Assembly (NCBI GenBank): GCA_001626765.1 | Contig: LUOO01000003.1 | Span: 1-64,000, forward strand | Direction: 5' to 3' | Source of the DNA: Maritimibacter sp. REDSEA-S28_B5 | Lineage (GTDB): Bacteria; Pseudomonadota; Alphaproteobacteria; Rhodobacterales; Rhodobacteraceae | DNA: 64,000 nucleotides | Part shown: piece by piece, positions 26,434-34,747 of the stretch | Numbering within the stretch: the stretch's first letter is position 1 | Layout of the letters: the number at the start of each line of letters is the position of its first letter | Translations under genes and position numbers: made by a program | The notes under the pieces: model-generated | What the model was told of the DNA's origin: nothing | Databases searched by the model: none | Seen by the model: only the letters and a program-made list of their open reading frames with translations

Positions 26434-27426
26434 ATGTTCAACGCCCTGACGATGGTCCAGAACGATGACGGTCTGGCGACGGCCGAAATCCGGGAAATCG
26501 ACGACAGCGCGCTGCCCGAGGGCGATGTGACGGTCGCGGTCGAGTATTCCACGGTGAACTACAAGGACGGCCTGTGTTTGTCGGCCAAAGGCGGCGGGCT
26601 CGTGCGCAAATATCCGCATGTGCCGGGGATCGACTTTTCGGGCACGGTCGAGGCCTCGGACGATGCGCGCTACAAGCCGGGCGACAAGGTGGTGCTGACC
26701 GGCTGGCGCGTTGGCGAAGTGCATTGGGGCGGCTATGCCCAGAAGGCGCGGGTCAAGGCGGACTGGCTGGTGCCGCTGCCCGATGCCCTGACCACGAAAC
26801 AGGCGATGGCGGTGGGTACGGCGGGCTTTACCGCGATGCTTGCGGTCATGGCGCTCGAGGATCACGGGCTTGCCCCGGAGCAGGGCGAGGTTCTGGTCAC
26901 GGGGGCCGCCGGCGGCGTGGGGAGCGTGGCGACCGCGATCCTGGCGAACCTCGGCTACGATGTCGCGGGCGTGACCGGTCGGCCCGAAACGGCGGACTAC
27001 CTGCGCGACCTTGGCGCGACGCGGATCGTTGCGCGCGAGGAGCTGAACGAGACGGTCAAGCGCCCGCTCGAGAGCGAAACCTGGGCAGGCTGCGTCGATG
27101 CGGTGGGGGGCGATATGCTCGCCCGCGTGCTGGGTCAGATGAAATACGGCGCCTCGGTCGCGGCGGTGGGTCTGGCCGGTGGTGCTGCGCTTCCGGCGAC
27201 CGTGGTTCCCTTTCTGCTTCGCGCGGTGAACCTGCTGGGCATCGACAGCGTGATGAAACCTTACGAGGGCCGCCTGCGCGCCTGGGAGCGGATCGCGACC
27301 GATCTGCCGATGGACAAGCTCGAATCGATGGTGCAGCCCGCGACGCTCGCGGACCTTCCGCGGTTTGGCGCCGACATCCTGAAAGGTCAGGTCAAGGGTC
27401 GCGTCGTGGTCGATGTGAACGCCTGA
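26434..27426 (+). CDS. acuI: Acrylyl-CoA reductase AcuI
   Basis: AcuI is an NADPH-dependent medium-chain reductase that converts acryloyl-CoA to propionyl-CoA, detoxifying acrylate from DMSP cleavage and serving 3-hydroxypropionate metabolism. The 330-residue product starts at 26434 behind AAGGGAGG. It has the YKDGLCLSAKGGG and PHVPGIDFSGTV catalytic-domain motifs, the nucleotide-binding VTGAAGGVGSVATAIL and the AcuI-typical GIDSVM near the C-terminus. No DMSP lyase is in the window. Expression is probably controlled through the palindrome at 26386-26404. Confidence 0.93.
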   Translation: MFNALTMVQNDDGLATAEIREIDDSALPEGDVTVAVEYSTVNYKDGLCLSAKGGGLVRKYPHVPGIDFSGTVEASDDARYKPGDKVVLTGWRVGEVHWGGYAQKARVKADWLVPLPDALTTKQAMAVGTAGFTAMLAVMALEDHGLAPEQGEVLVTGAAGGVGSVATAILANLGYDVAGVTGRPETADYLRDLGATRIVAREELNETVKRPLESETWAGCVDAVGGDMLARVLGQMKYGASVAAVGLAGGAALPATVVPFLLRAVNLLGIDSVMKPYEGRLRAWERIATDLPMDKLESMVQPATLADLPRFGADILKGQVKGRVVVDVNA

Positions 27427-27450
27427 AGCCCTGCCTGACGACGCTTTGAG

Positions 27451-27493
27451 GTCCGTTTGCGACGCCCATGGTCGCGAACGGACTTTCTCGTTT
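27451..27493 (+). terminator. Rho-independent terminator after acuI
   Basis: GTCCGTTTGCGAC pairs with GTCGCGAACGGAC (13 bp, one G-U) around a 7-base loop, followed by TTTCTCGTTT. Confidence 0.85.
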
Positions 27494-27591
27494 CAAGACT
27501 GGCGATTTTCCGCTACCCTTTGTCGCAGGAGCCGCGTGACAGGGATCCGCGCGGTGCCCTGACAATAGCAACGATAAGGGGAGCGTGCGCG

Positions 27592-29259
27592 ATGAGCGAC
27601 ACGGAAACGCAGGGTATTCCTGCGCCGGACGGGCATGCCGACGTGATCGAAACCGATTACGAAATCGGCCAGGACAACATCAACACTTCCATCGGGCCCT
27701 TCGGCCTCGACATCCACAACCCGGTTTTTGCCATCTCGGGTCTCGCGATCGTGCTCTTCGTGTTCTACACGCTGGCACTGCCCGAACAGGCCGGAACGGC
27801 GTTCACGGCGATGTTTAGCTTCGTGACCCAGAGTTTCGACTGGTTCTTCCTCGGGGCGGCGAACCTGTTCGTCCTGTTCTGCATCCTCCTCATCGTGACA
27901 CCTATGGGCAAGGTCCGGCTGGGCGGCGTGGAGGCGCGACCGGACTACGGCTATGTTGGCTGGTTCGCGATGCTCTTTGCCGCGGGCATGGGCATCGGTC
28001 TCATGTTCTACGGCGTGTCCGAACCGCTGACCCATTTCTCGACCGCGCTTGGCGGCACGGCATCGGAAGGCGGCGTGCGCACCGACTGGGCACCATTGGG
28101 CGGTGCCGCGGGCGACGAGGCCGAGGCCGTCCGCCTGGGCATGGCCGCGACGATCTTTCACTGGGGCCTGCACCCCTGGGCGATCTACGCGGTCGTGGCG
28201 CTGGCACTGGCGCTTTTCAGCTACAACAAGGGCCTGCCGCTGACCATCCGGTCGGCCTTCTACCCGATCCTTGGCGAACGGGTCTGGGGCTGGTGGGGAC
28301 ATGTCATCGACATCCTCGCGGTCTTTGCGACGCTCTTCGGCCTCGCTACCTCGCTGGGCTTCGGCGCGGCGCAGGCGAACGCCGGTCTGCACGAACTGTT
28401 CGGGATACCGATCAACAACACGGTCGAGGTCATCCTGATTTCCTGCATCACCGCCGTCGCGCTGGTGTCGGTGCTGCGCGGTCTGGACGGTGGCGTGAAG
28501 CTCCTGTCCGAGATCAACATGGGCCTCGCGGCATTGCTTTTGCTCTTCACGCTGTTCGTGGGCAGTTTCGTGGCGGTTGCGACCGGGTTCTTCGACTACC
28601 TCTGGGCCTACCTGCAATACCTTCCGGCGCTGTCCAATCCGGTCGGGCGTGAGGACGTGAACTTCGTTCAGGGCTGGACCTCGTTCTACTGGGCCTGGTG
28701 GATTTCCTGGTCGCCCTTCGTGGGCATGTTCATCGCCCGCGTTTCGCGGGGTCGCACGGTGCGCGAATTCGTCATCGCCGTTCTGCTGGTCCCGTCGCTG
28801 GTCTGCGTGCTTTGGATGACCGTTTTCGGCGGCACCGCGATCCAGCAGGTCATTCAGGACGGCTACACCGCCGCCCAGGATGCGGAGCTTGCGCTCCAGC
28901 TCTTCAAGATGCTCGATGCGCTGCCGCTTGCGGGGCTGACTTCGATCATCGGGATCATCCTCGTGATCGTGTTCTTCGTGACCTCGTCGGACTCCGGTTC
29001 GCTGGTGATCGACACGATCACGGCGGGCGGCAAGGTCGATGCGCCCGTGCCGCAGCGGGTGTTCTGGGCCGTCTTCGAGGGGGCCGTGGCCATCGTTCTG
29101 CTTCTGTCGGCGGGGGGGCTTGCCTCGCTACAGTCCATGGTCATCTCGACGGGTCTGCCCTTTACGATCGTTCTGCTCATCATGTGCTACGCGATCTGGA
29201 AGGGGCTGGCGTCCGAGCGCCGGTCGGCCAAGATCGCCGCGGGCGTGACGGCGGAATAA
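27592..29259 (+). CDS. BCCT-family betaine/choline/carnitine transporter
   Basis: A 555-residue secondary transporter with about 12 transmembrane helices. The BCCT signature is visible: GMGIGLMFYGVSEPL in TM3 with the Gly-rich unwound segment, IFHWGLHPWAIY, and the Trp-rich substrate segment FYWAWWISWSPFVGMFIAR followed by the conserved SRGRTVREF. It would import compatible solutes such as glycine betaine, or choline/carnitine, using Na+ or H+. The start at 27592 has AGGGGAG upstream; the open frame from 27457 is not family-like. It is monocistronic with a terminator on each side. Confidence 0.92.
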   Translation: MSDTETQGIPAPDGHADVIETDYEIGQDNINTSIGPFGLDIHNPVFAISGLAIVLFVFYTLALPEQAGTAFTAMFSFVTQSFDWFFLGAANLFVLFCILLIVTPMGKVRLGGVEARPDYGYVGWFAMLFAAGMGIGLMFYGVSEPLTHFSTALGGTASEGGVRTDWAPLGGAAGDEAEAVRLGMAATIFHWGLHPWAIYAVVALALALFSYNKGLPLTIRSAFYPILGERVWGWWGHVIDILAVFATLFGLATSLGFGAAQANAGLHELFGIPINNTVEVILISCITAVALVSVLRGLDGGVKLLSEINMGLAALLLLFTLFVGSFVAVATGFFDYLWAYLQYLPALSNPVGREDVNFVQGWTSFYWAWWISWSPFVGMFIARVSRGRTVREFVIAVLLVPSLVCVLWMTVFGGTAIQQVIQDGYTAAQDAELALQLFKMLDALPLAGLTSIIGIILVIVFFVTSSDSGSLVIDTITAGGKVDAPVPQRVFWAVFEGAVAIVLLLSAGGLASLQSMVISTGLPFTIVLLIMCYAIWKGLASERRSAKIAAGVTAE

Positions 29260-29284
29260 GCCAGCCAACTGTCTAACCCACTGA

Positions 29285-29325
29285 CCCCGGCGAGAAAACT
29301 CGCCGGGGTTTTCGTTTGTTTTTGT
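29285..29325 (+). terminator. Rho-independent terminator after BCCT gene
   Basis: CCCCGGCGAG and CTCGCCGGGG form a perfect 10-bp stem around AAAA (29285-29308), followed by TTTTCGTTTG. Confidence 0.92.
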
Positions 29326-29369
29326 TGAGGCGCATTGAACCGGCTGGCGGTTTCGGACGTAGTCCGATC

Positions 29370-30794
29370 ATGAAGCCACCAGTCATCCTCTGGCTGCGCC
29401 GCGACCTGCGGCTCACCGATCATCCCGCCCTCGTCGCTGCCGCCGCGTCTGGCCCGGTCATACCTCTCTTCATCCGGGATGCGAGCGTCGACCGGCTGGG
29501 CGCTGCCGCGCAATGGCGGCTGGGTGAGGGCCTGCGGGTCTTTGGCGATCGGCTGGCGGGCGAAGGGTCGCGCCTGATCCTGAGGCGCGGCAATGCACTC
29601 GACGTGCTGCGTGAGGTCATTGCCGAAACCGGCGCGCGCGAGGTGCATTGGTCACGGCTCTACGACCCCGAGGCGATCGAGCGGGACACCGACGTGAAGT
29701 CGGCGCTGAAGGACGAGGGCGTCACGGTCGAAAGCCATACCGGGCATCTGATCTTCGAACCCTGGACGGTCGAGACGCAGGCGGGCGATCCCTACAAGGT
29801 CTATTCGCCCTACTGGCGTGCGGTGGCGGACCGCGATCCGGGCGCAACGGTATCCGCGCCGAACTTGGCCGCGCCGTCCCAGTGGCCTGACAGCGACGAC
29901 TTGGACGACTGGCGTCTGGGCGCGGCTATGAATCGGGGAGCGGAGGTGCTGGCCAAACATTCGGACCCCGGCGAAGCGGCGGCGCAGACGCGGCTGGGCG
30001 TCTTTGTCCGGGACAAGGTGGCGGATTACAAACAGGCTCGTGACAGGGTGGCCGAGGATGGCACCTCCGGCATGTCCGAATACCTGACCTATGGCGAGAT
30101 TTCTCCGCGGTCGCTCTGGGCCGCGGGGCGGCGCGCGATGGAGGCGGGCAAGGCAGGGGCTGAGCATTTCGTGAAAGAGGTCGTCTGGCGCGAGTTCGCC
30201 TATCACCTCATGTACCACTTCCCGCGTATCGTGGACCGCAACTGGCGCGAGGAATGGAACGATTTTCCTTGGAAGGATGACGAGCGTCTGGCGGAGGTCA
30301 AGGCTTGGAAACAGGCGCGCACCGGGGTGCCTTTTGTCGATGCGGCGTTGCGCGAGATGTATGTGACCGGGCGGATGCACAACCGGGCGCGTATGATCGT
30401 GGCGAGTTACCTGACCAAGCACTGCATGGTCCACTGGCGCGTCGGACAGGCGTGGTTCGAGGATTGCCTGACCGACTGGGACCCGGCATCGAACGCGATG
30501 GGATGGCAATGGGTGGCGGGTTCCGGGCCAGACGCCGCACCCTATTTCCGGGTGTTCAATCCCGAAACGCAGGCCGAGAAATTCGACCCCGACGGCACCT
30601 ACCGCGACCGCTGGATCGCCGAGGGACAGGACGACCCGCCCGAAACGGCACGCGATTATTTCGCGGCGATTCCGCGCGGATGGAAAATGGATATGCGGGG
30701 AAACTATCCAGATGCGCCAATCGTAGGTCTAAAAGAAGGGCGGGATCGGGCGCTCGAGGCTTACCAGAAACGGCCAAAGGCCGGGGAAGATTAA
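29370..30794 (+). CDS. phrB: Deoxyribodipyrimidine photolyase (class I)
   Basis: A 474-residue DNA photolyase that uses blue light and FADH- to split cyclobutane pyrimidine dimers. The N-terminal antenna domain starts ILWLRRDLRLTDHPAL. The C-terminal FAD domain carries EFAYHLMYHFP, GVPFVDAALREMYVTG, and the signature WQWVAGSGPDAAPYFR with the FNPETQ ending. The start at 29370 is directly followed by the family N-terminus. Followed 61 bases later by cfa. Confidence 0.95.
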   Translation: MKPPVILWLRRDLRLTDHPALVAAAASGPVIPLFIRDASVDRLGAAAQWRLGEGLRVFGDRLAGEGSRLILRRGNALDVLREVIAETGAREVHWSRLYDPEAIERDTDVKSALKDEGVTVESHTGHLIFEPWTVETQAGDPYKVYSPYWRAVADRDPGATVSAPNLAAPSQWPDSDDLDDWRLGAAMNRGAEVLAKHSDPGEAAAQTRLGVFVRDKVADYKQARDRVAEDGTSGMSEYLTYGEISPRSLWAAGRRAMEAGKAGAEHFVKEVVWREFAYHLMYHFPRIVDRNWREEWNDFPWKDDERLAEVKAWKQARTGVPFVDAALREMYVTGRMHNRARMIVASYLTKHCMVHWRVGQAWFEDCLTDWDPASNAMGWQWVAGSGPDAAPYFRVFNPETQAEKFDPDGTYRDRWIAEGQDDPPETARDYFAAIPRGWKMDMRGNYPDAPIVGLKEGRDRALEAYQKRPKAGED

Positions 30795-30855
30795 GAAATC
30801 CTTGGCAAGCGCAACAATTTCCGTTCACCATAACAAGAAGACAGGGGTGAAGCAG

Positions 30856-32064
30856 ATGATCCACACGACGACGAAAGGCCAGCAGGGCCTGCCGCGATAC
30901 TTTCCGCAGGTCTATGCGCTTGCCTCGAAAATCAAGCAGGGGCGGCTGGATTTCGTCCTGCCAGACGGACGCGTGTTCCGCGCCGAGGGTCCCGATGCGG
31001 GTTATGTCGCCGAGGTTCATGTCCACTCCGACGATGTCTTTGCCCGCCTCGTGCGCGAGGGCGACCTGGGGTTTTGCGACAGCTATATCGAAGGCGGCTG
31101 GTCCACGCCGGACCTGCAGGCGTTCCTTGATTTCATCCAGACCGAGAACGACGAGCTTTATGGCGGTTTCCGAGGTGCGAAACTCGTGCAACTTGCCGAG
31201 CGCCTGCGCCACTGGCTTCAGTCCAACACCAAGAAACAGGCGAAAAAGAACATCGCGGCGCATTACGACCTTGGCAACGATTTCTACGCGCTCTGGCTCG
31301 ACGACACGATGACCTATTCCTCGGCCCTTTTCAAAACCGGGCAGGAGAGCCTCGAGAAGGCGCAGGAACAGAAATACGCCTCCATGGTGGACGAGATGGG
31401 CGCCAAACCCGGCGATCACGTGCTGGAAATCGGCTGCGGCTGGGGCGGGTTCGCGGAGTATGCCGCCAAGGAGCGTGGATTGTCGGTGACTTGTCTGACG
31501 ATCTCGAAGGAACAGTTCGACTACGCCGTGGAGCGCATTGAAAAGGCCGGGCTTTCCGACAAGGTGACGATCAAGCTTCAGGACTACCGCGACGAGGCGG
31601 GGCAGTATGACGGCATCGCCAGCATCGAGATGTTCGAGGCGGTGGGCGAGAAATACTGGCCGGTCTATTTCGAGACCGTAAAAAAGAACCTTAAGCCGGG
31701 GGCCAAGGCCACGCTCCAGATCATCACGCTCACGGAACGGCGCTTTGAGAAATACCGTAGGAGCGTTGATTTCATTCAGAAATACATCTTTCCGGGCGGA
31801 ATGTTGCCGTCGAAAACCGCGCTCAAGGGCGAGATCGAGAAAGCAGGGCTCGCGCTGCGCAACCAGATCGCCTTTGGTCAGAGCTATTCCGACACGCTGC
31901 GCCGCTGGATGGAGACCTTCAACGACCGCTGGGACGAGGTGACGAAGCTCGGCTTCGACGACCGTTTCCGCCGGATGTGGAATTTCTATCTTGCGGGTTG
32001 CGCTGCGGCCTTCCGTGCGGAAAATTGCGACGTGGTGCAGGTGACAATCGGAAAGCCTGCCTGA
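30856..32064 (+). CDS. cfa: Cyclopropane-fatty-acyl-phospholipid synthase
   Basis: A 402-residue CFA-synthase family protein that transfers a methylene from SAM onto unsaturated acyl chains of membrane phospholipids, or a close relative methylating lipids. The N-terminal lipid-binding part (about 1-120) includes FCDSYIEGGW. The methyltransferase part starts NIAAHYDLGNDFYALWLDD and has motif I LEIGCGWGGFAEYA, then IASIEMFEAVGEKYW and the late FIQKYIFPGGMLPS. I start at 30856 with AGGGGTGAAG upstream; the frame is open to 30802. Confidence 0.92.
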   Translation: MIHTTTKGQQGLPRYFPQVYALASKIKQGRLDFVLPDGRVFRAEGPDAGYVAEVHVHSDDVFARLVREGDLGFCDSYIEGGWSTPDLQAFLDFIQTENDELYGGFRGAKLVQLAERLRHWLQSNTKKQAKKNIAAHYDLGNDFYALWLDDTMTYSSALFKTGQESLEKAQEQKYASMVDEMGAKPGDHVLEIGCGWGGFAEYAAKERGLSVTCLTISKEQFDYAVERIEKAGLSDKVTIKLQDYRDEAGQYDGIASIEMFEAVGEKYWPVYFETVKKNLKPGAKATLQIITLTERRFEKYRRSVDFIQKYIFPGGMLPSKTALKGEIEKAGLALRNQIAFGQSYSDTLRRWMETFNDRWDEVTKLGFDDRFRRMWNFYLAGCAAAFRAENCDVVQVTIGKPA

Positions 32065-32087
32065 CCGTTCTCGCAGGAGTTCCTAGA

Positions 32088-32528
32088 ATGCCCACTTTCG
32101 CGCGCCTCGTGGCGGCGGTTCTGCTGGCGGCACTGGGCTGGGTCGTGGCTACGCTCGCCAAGCCTTATTTCGATGAGGGCACGCCGCTGGGGATGATCGA
32201 GATCGTTTCTGCCGGCTGGGGGCTGGTCACCGGCTGGGTGTTTACCGCGCCCAAGCTCGACCGGGGGATCGGCAGCGCCTTTGCCATCGGGCTGTCCTCG
32301 GCCATCGTTCAGGCGGTGCTGGCGATCTTTACCTTCTCAATCCGGCAGATGGTCATCCTGTCGTTCAAGATGCGCTACGACACGCCGATGGACGCGGTAG
32401 CGGGCGTCTTTGAGAACGCGCTCGACTACGCGATGACAGTGGCCAAGCCTGACGTGATCGCGGTGGCGGCCATCGGTGGAATCGCTATCGGCTTTGTTAC
32501 GCGCTTCGTGGCGAGGCGGTTCCGGTGA
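32088..32528 (+). CDS. trgA: TrgA, tellurite-resistance membrane protein
   Basis: A 146-residue protein with about four transmembrane helices (about 5-24, 35-52, 62-85 and 118-138). It corresponds to TrgA of the R. sphaeroides trgAB-cysK tellurite-resistance locus, whose mechanism is unknown. The start at 32088 follows an AGGAG at 32076-32080; the upstream open frame overlaps cfa and is not coding. Its TGA overlaps the GTG of trgB (GTGA), so the two are coupled. Confidence 0.85.
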   Translation: MPTFARLVAAVLLAALGWVVATLAKPYFDEGTPLGMIEIVSAGWGLVTGWVFTAPKLDRGIGSAFAIGLSSAIVQAVLAIFTFSIRQMVILSFKMRYDTPMDAVAGVFENALDYAMTVAKPDVIAVAAIGGIAIGFVTRFVARRFR

Positions 32529-33655
32529 GCGAGGCCAATCTATTCCTCTTCGGCACGCTTTGCCACACGCCGCTGCGCGACCTTGTCATGGGCGGGGAAA
32601 CCCGGGTCGAGGTGAAGCCCGCGAAACTGCGCGAACACGCCGTCCATTGGGCCGGGCGTGCGGATCATCCGATGCTGGTGCCCGCGCCGGGGGATGCGGC
32701 GAGCGGCGTGGTCGTCAACGGCATGACCCGCGAGCAGCGCGCGCGGTTCGATTTCTTCGAGGGCGGGTTCGATTACGACCTCGTTCCTGCGATGGTCGAG
32801 GTGGACGGCGAACTGGTCACGGCTCTGCGCTACGACGCGCCCGCCGGGGCCCGACCCGGGAGCCGCTGGCAATTGGCCGACTGGGCCGAAACCTACGCAC
32901 CCCTCTGGATGGCGGCGGCTGAAGAGGCGATGAGCTACTTCGGCACCATCAGCCCCGAGGAACTGGCCCGGCGGATGCCGATGATCCGCCTGCGGGCCTC
33001 GGCCCGGCTGCGCGCGGAAGAGCCGATGCCTGCCACCCTGCGCACCGACATGTCCTGTGCGGGTGATGTGGAGATCGATGATTTCCGCAGGCCCTATTCG
33101 AACTACTTCGTCGCTGCCGAGGCGGACCTGAAATTCCGCCGCTTCGACGGTTCGATGAGCCCCTCGGTCAACCGTGCCGGGTTCGTCATGGGGGATGCGG
33201 TCACCGTGCTGCCCTATGATCCCGAGCATGACCTCGTGCTTGTTGTCGAACAATTCCGCATGGGACCGCTCCTGAGGGGCGACCCGCGCCCCTGGATGCT
33301 CGAGCCCATCGCGGGCCGCGTGGATCCGGGCGAGGCACCCGAGACGACAGCGCGGCGCGAGGCGCTGGAGGAGGCGCGGCTGACCCTGGGCAAGCTGCAT
33401 TTCGTCAACGCGCATTACCCATCACCGGGGGCCGTGACCGAATACATCTACGCCTATGTCGGCGAGGCGCGGCTAAAGGGGCGCGGCGGCGAGGTCGCGG
33501 GGCTCGCCACCGAGGACGAAAACATCCGCTCGCATGTCATCCCCTTCGATCATCTCATGGAGCTTGTGCGCACGGGCGAGGCAGGGACCGGGCCGCTGGT
33601 CGTGTCGGCCTACTGGCTTGCGCTGAATCGCGCACGTCTGCGTGGGTCGGCTTGA
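32525..33655 (+). CDS. trgB: TrgB, gamma-glutamylcyclotransferase/NUDIX fusion
   Basis: A 376-residue two-domain protein. The N-terminal part (about 1-150) is a gamma-glutamylcyclotransferase-like domain beginning LFLFGTLCHTPL. The C-terminal part (about 185-370) is a NUDIX hydrolase of the ADP-ribose pyrophosphatase type, with the Nudix box around residues 262-284 (GRVDPGEAPETTARREALEE) and the catalytic REALEEA glutamates. It matches TrgB of R. sphaeroides tellurite resistance. GTG start, four-base overlap with trgA. Confidence 0.92.
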   Translation: MSEANLFLFGTLCHTPLRDLVMGGETRVEVKPAKLREHAVHWAGRADHPMLVPAPGDAASGVVVNGMTREQRARFDFFEGGFDYDLVPAMVEVDGELVTALRYDAPAGARPGSRWQLADWAETYAPLWMAAAEEAMSYFGTISPEELARRMPMIRLRASARLRAEEPMPATLRTDMSCAGDVEIDDFRRPYSNYFVAAEADLKFRRFDGSMSPSVNRAGFVMGDAVTVLPYDPEHDLVLVVEQFRMGPLLRGDPRPWMLEPIAGRVDPGEAPETTARREALEEARLTLGKLHFVNAHYPSPGAVTEYIYAYVGEARLKGRGGEVAGLATEDENIRSHVIPFDHLMELVRTGEAGTGPLVVSAYWLALNRARLRGSA

Positions 33656-33712
33656 GTTAGGCGGCGCTCGCCATTACCAATTGGGCAAACTAACGATAAC
33701 GGACGGCCTCAG

Positions 33713-34747
33713 ATGGACACGCGCGCAGACCTCATCCACCTCATCGGCAACACGCCCCTCGTGCGGCTGAACAAGATCTCGGATGAGACCGGGTGCGAAA
33801 TCCTTGGAAAATGTGAGTTCATGAACCCGGGCCAGTCGGTCAAGGACCGTGCCGCGCTCTTCATCATCCGCGACGCCATCGCACGCGGTGACCTCAAGCC
33901 CGGCGGCACGATTGTCGAGGGCACGGCGGGCAACACCGGCATCGGAATCGGGCTGGTCGCGGCCGCCATGGGCTTTCGCTCGATCATCGTGATCCCCGAG
34001 ACGCAGAGCCAAGAAAAGAAGGATATGATCCGCATCGCAGGCGCGGAACTGGTCGAGGTGCCAGCGGTGCCCTACAAGAACCCCAACAACTATGTGCGTT
34101 ATTCCGGGCGTCTGGCCGAAGCGATGGCCAAGACCGATCCCAACGGCGCGATCTGGGCCAACCAGTTTGACAACACCGCGAACCGTCAGGCGCATATCGA
34201 AACCACGGGGCCCGAGATCTGGGACCAGACGAGCGGCAAGGTCGACGGCGTGGTCTGCGCCGTCGGCTCCGGCGGCACCCTGGGCGGTCTGGCCATGGCG
34301 CTGCAGCCCAAGGGCGTGAAGGTCGCCATCGTCGATCCCGAGGGCGCGGCGCTCTACAGCTACTACAAGACCGGCGAGTTCAAATCCGAAGGCTCCTCGA
34401 TCACCGAGGGCATCGGACAGGGGCGGATCACCGCGAACCTCGAAGGGATCACGCCCGACATGGCGTACCGTGCGACCGATGCCGAGGCGCTGCCCTATGC
34501 CTTTGACCTGCTCGAGGACGAGGGGCTCTGCGTCGGCGGGTCTTCCGCCATCAACATGGCGGGTGCCGTGCAGATGGCGCGCGAGATGGGGCAAGGCAAG
34601 ACAATCGTGACGATCCTGTGCGATTACGGCACGCGCTATCAGGCCAAGCTCTACAATGCCGACTTCCTGCGGGAAAAAGGCCTCCCGGTGCCCGGTTTCC
34701 TCGACCGCGCCCCGCGCGAGGTGCCGAGCGTGTTCGAGGAGGCATAA
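33713..34747 (+). CDS. cysK: Cysteine synthase A
   Basis: O-acetylserine sulfhydrylase, a PLP enzyme making cysteine from O-acetylserine and sulfide. The 344-residue product has the PLP lysine at K44 in NPGQSVKDRAA, the substrate loop GTAGNTGIGI and the phosphate-cup GSGGTLGG. Completes the trgA-trgB-cysK arrangement; cysK has been shown to contribute to tellurite resistance in R. sphaeroides. Its stop shares a base with the start of the next gene (TAATG-type overlap), coupling it to the mechanosensitive channel gene. Confidence 0.95.
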   Translation: MDTRADLIHLIGNTPLVRLNKISDETGCEILGKCEFMNPGQSVKDRAALFIIRDAIARGDLKPGGTIVEGTAGNTGIGIGLVAAAMGFRSIIVIPETQSQEKKDMIRIAGAELVEVPAVPYKNPNNYVRYSGRLAEAMAKTDPNGAIWANQFDNTANRQAHIETTGPEIWDQTSGKVDGVVCAVGSGGTLGGLAMALQPKGVKVAIVDPEGAALYSYYKTGEFKSEGSSITEGIGQGRITANLEGITPDMAYRATDAEALPYAFDLLEDEGLCVGGSSAINMAGAVQMAREMGQGKTIVTILCDYGTRYQAKLYNADFLREKGLPVPGFLDRAPREVPSVFEEA

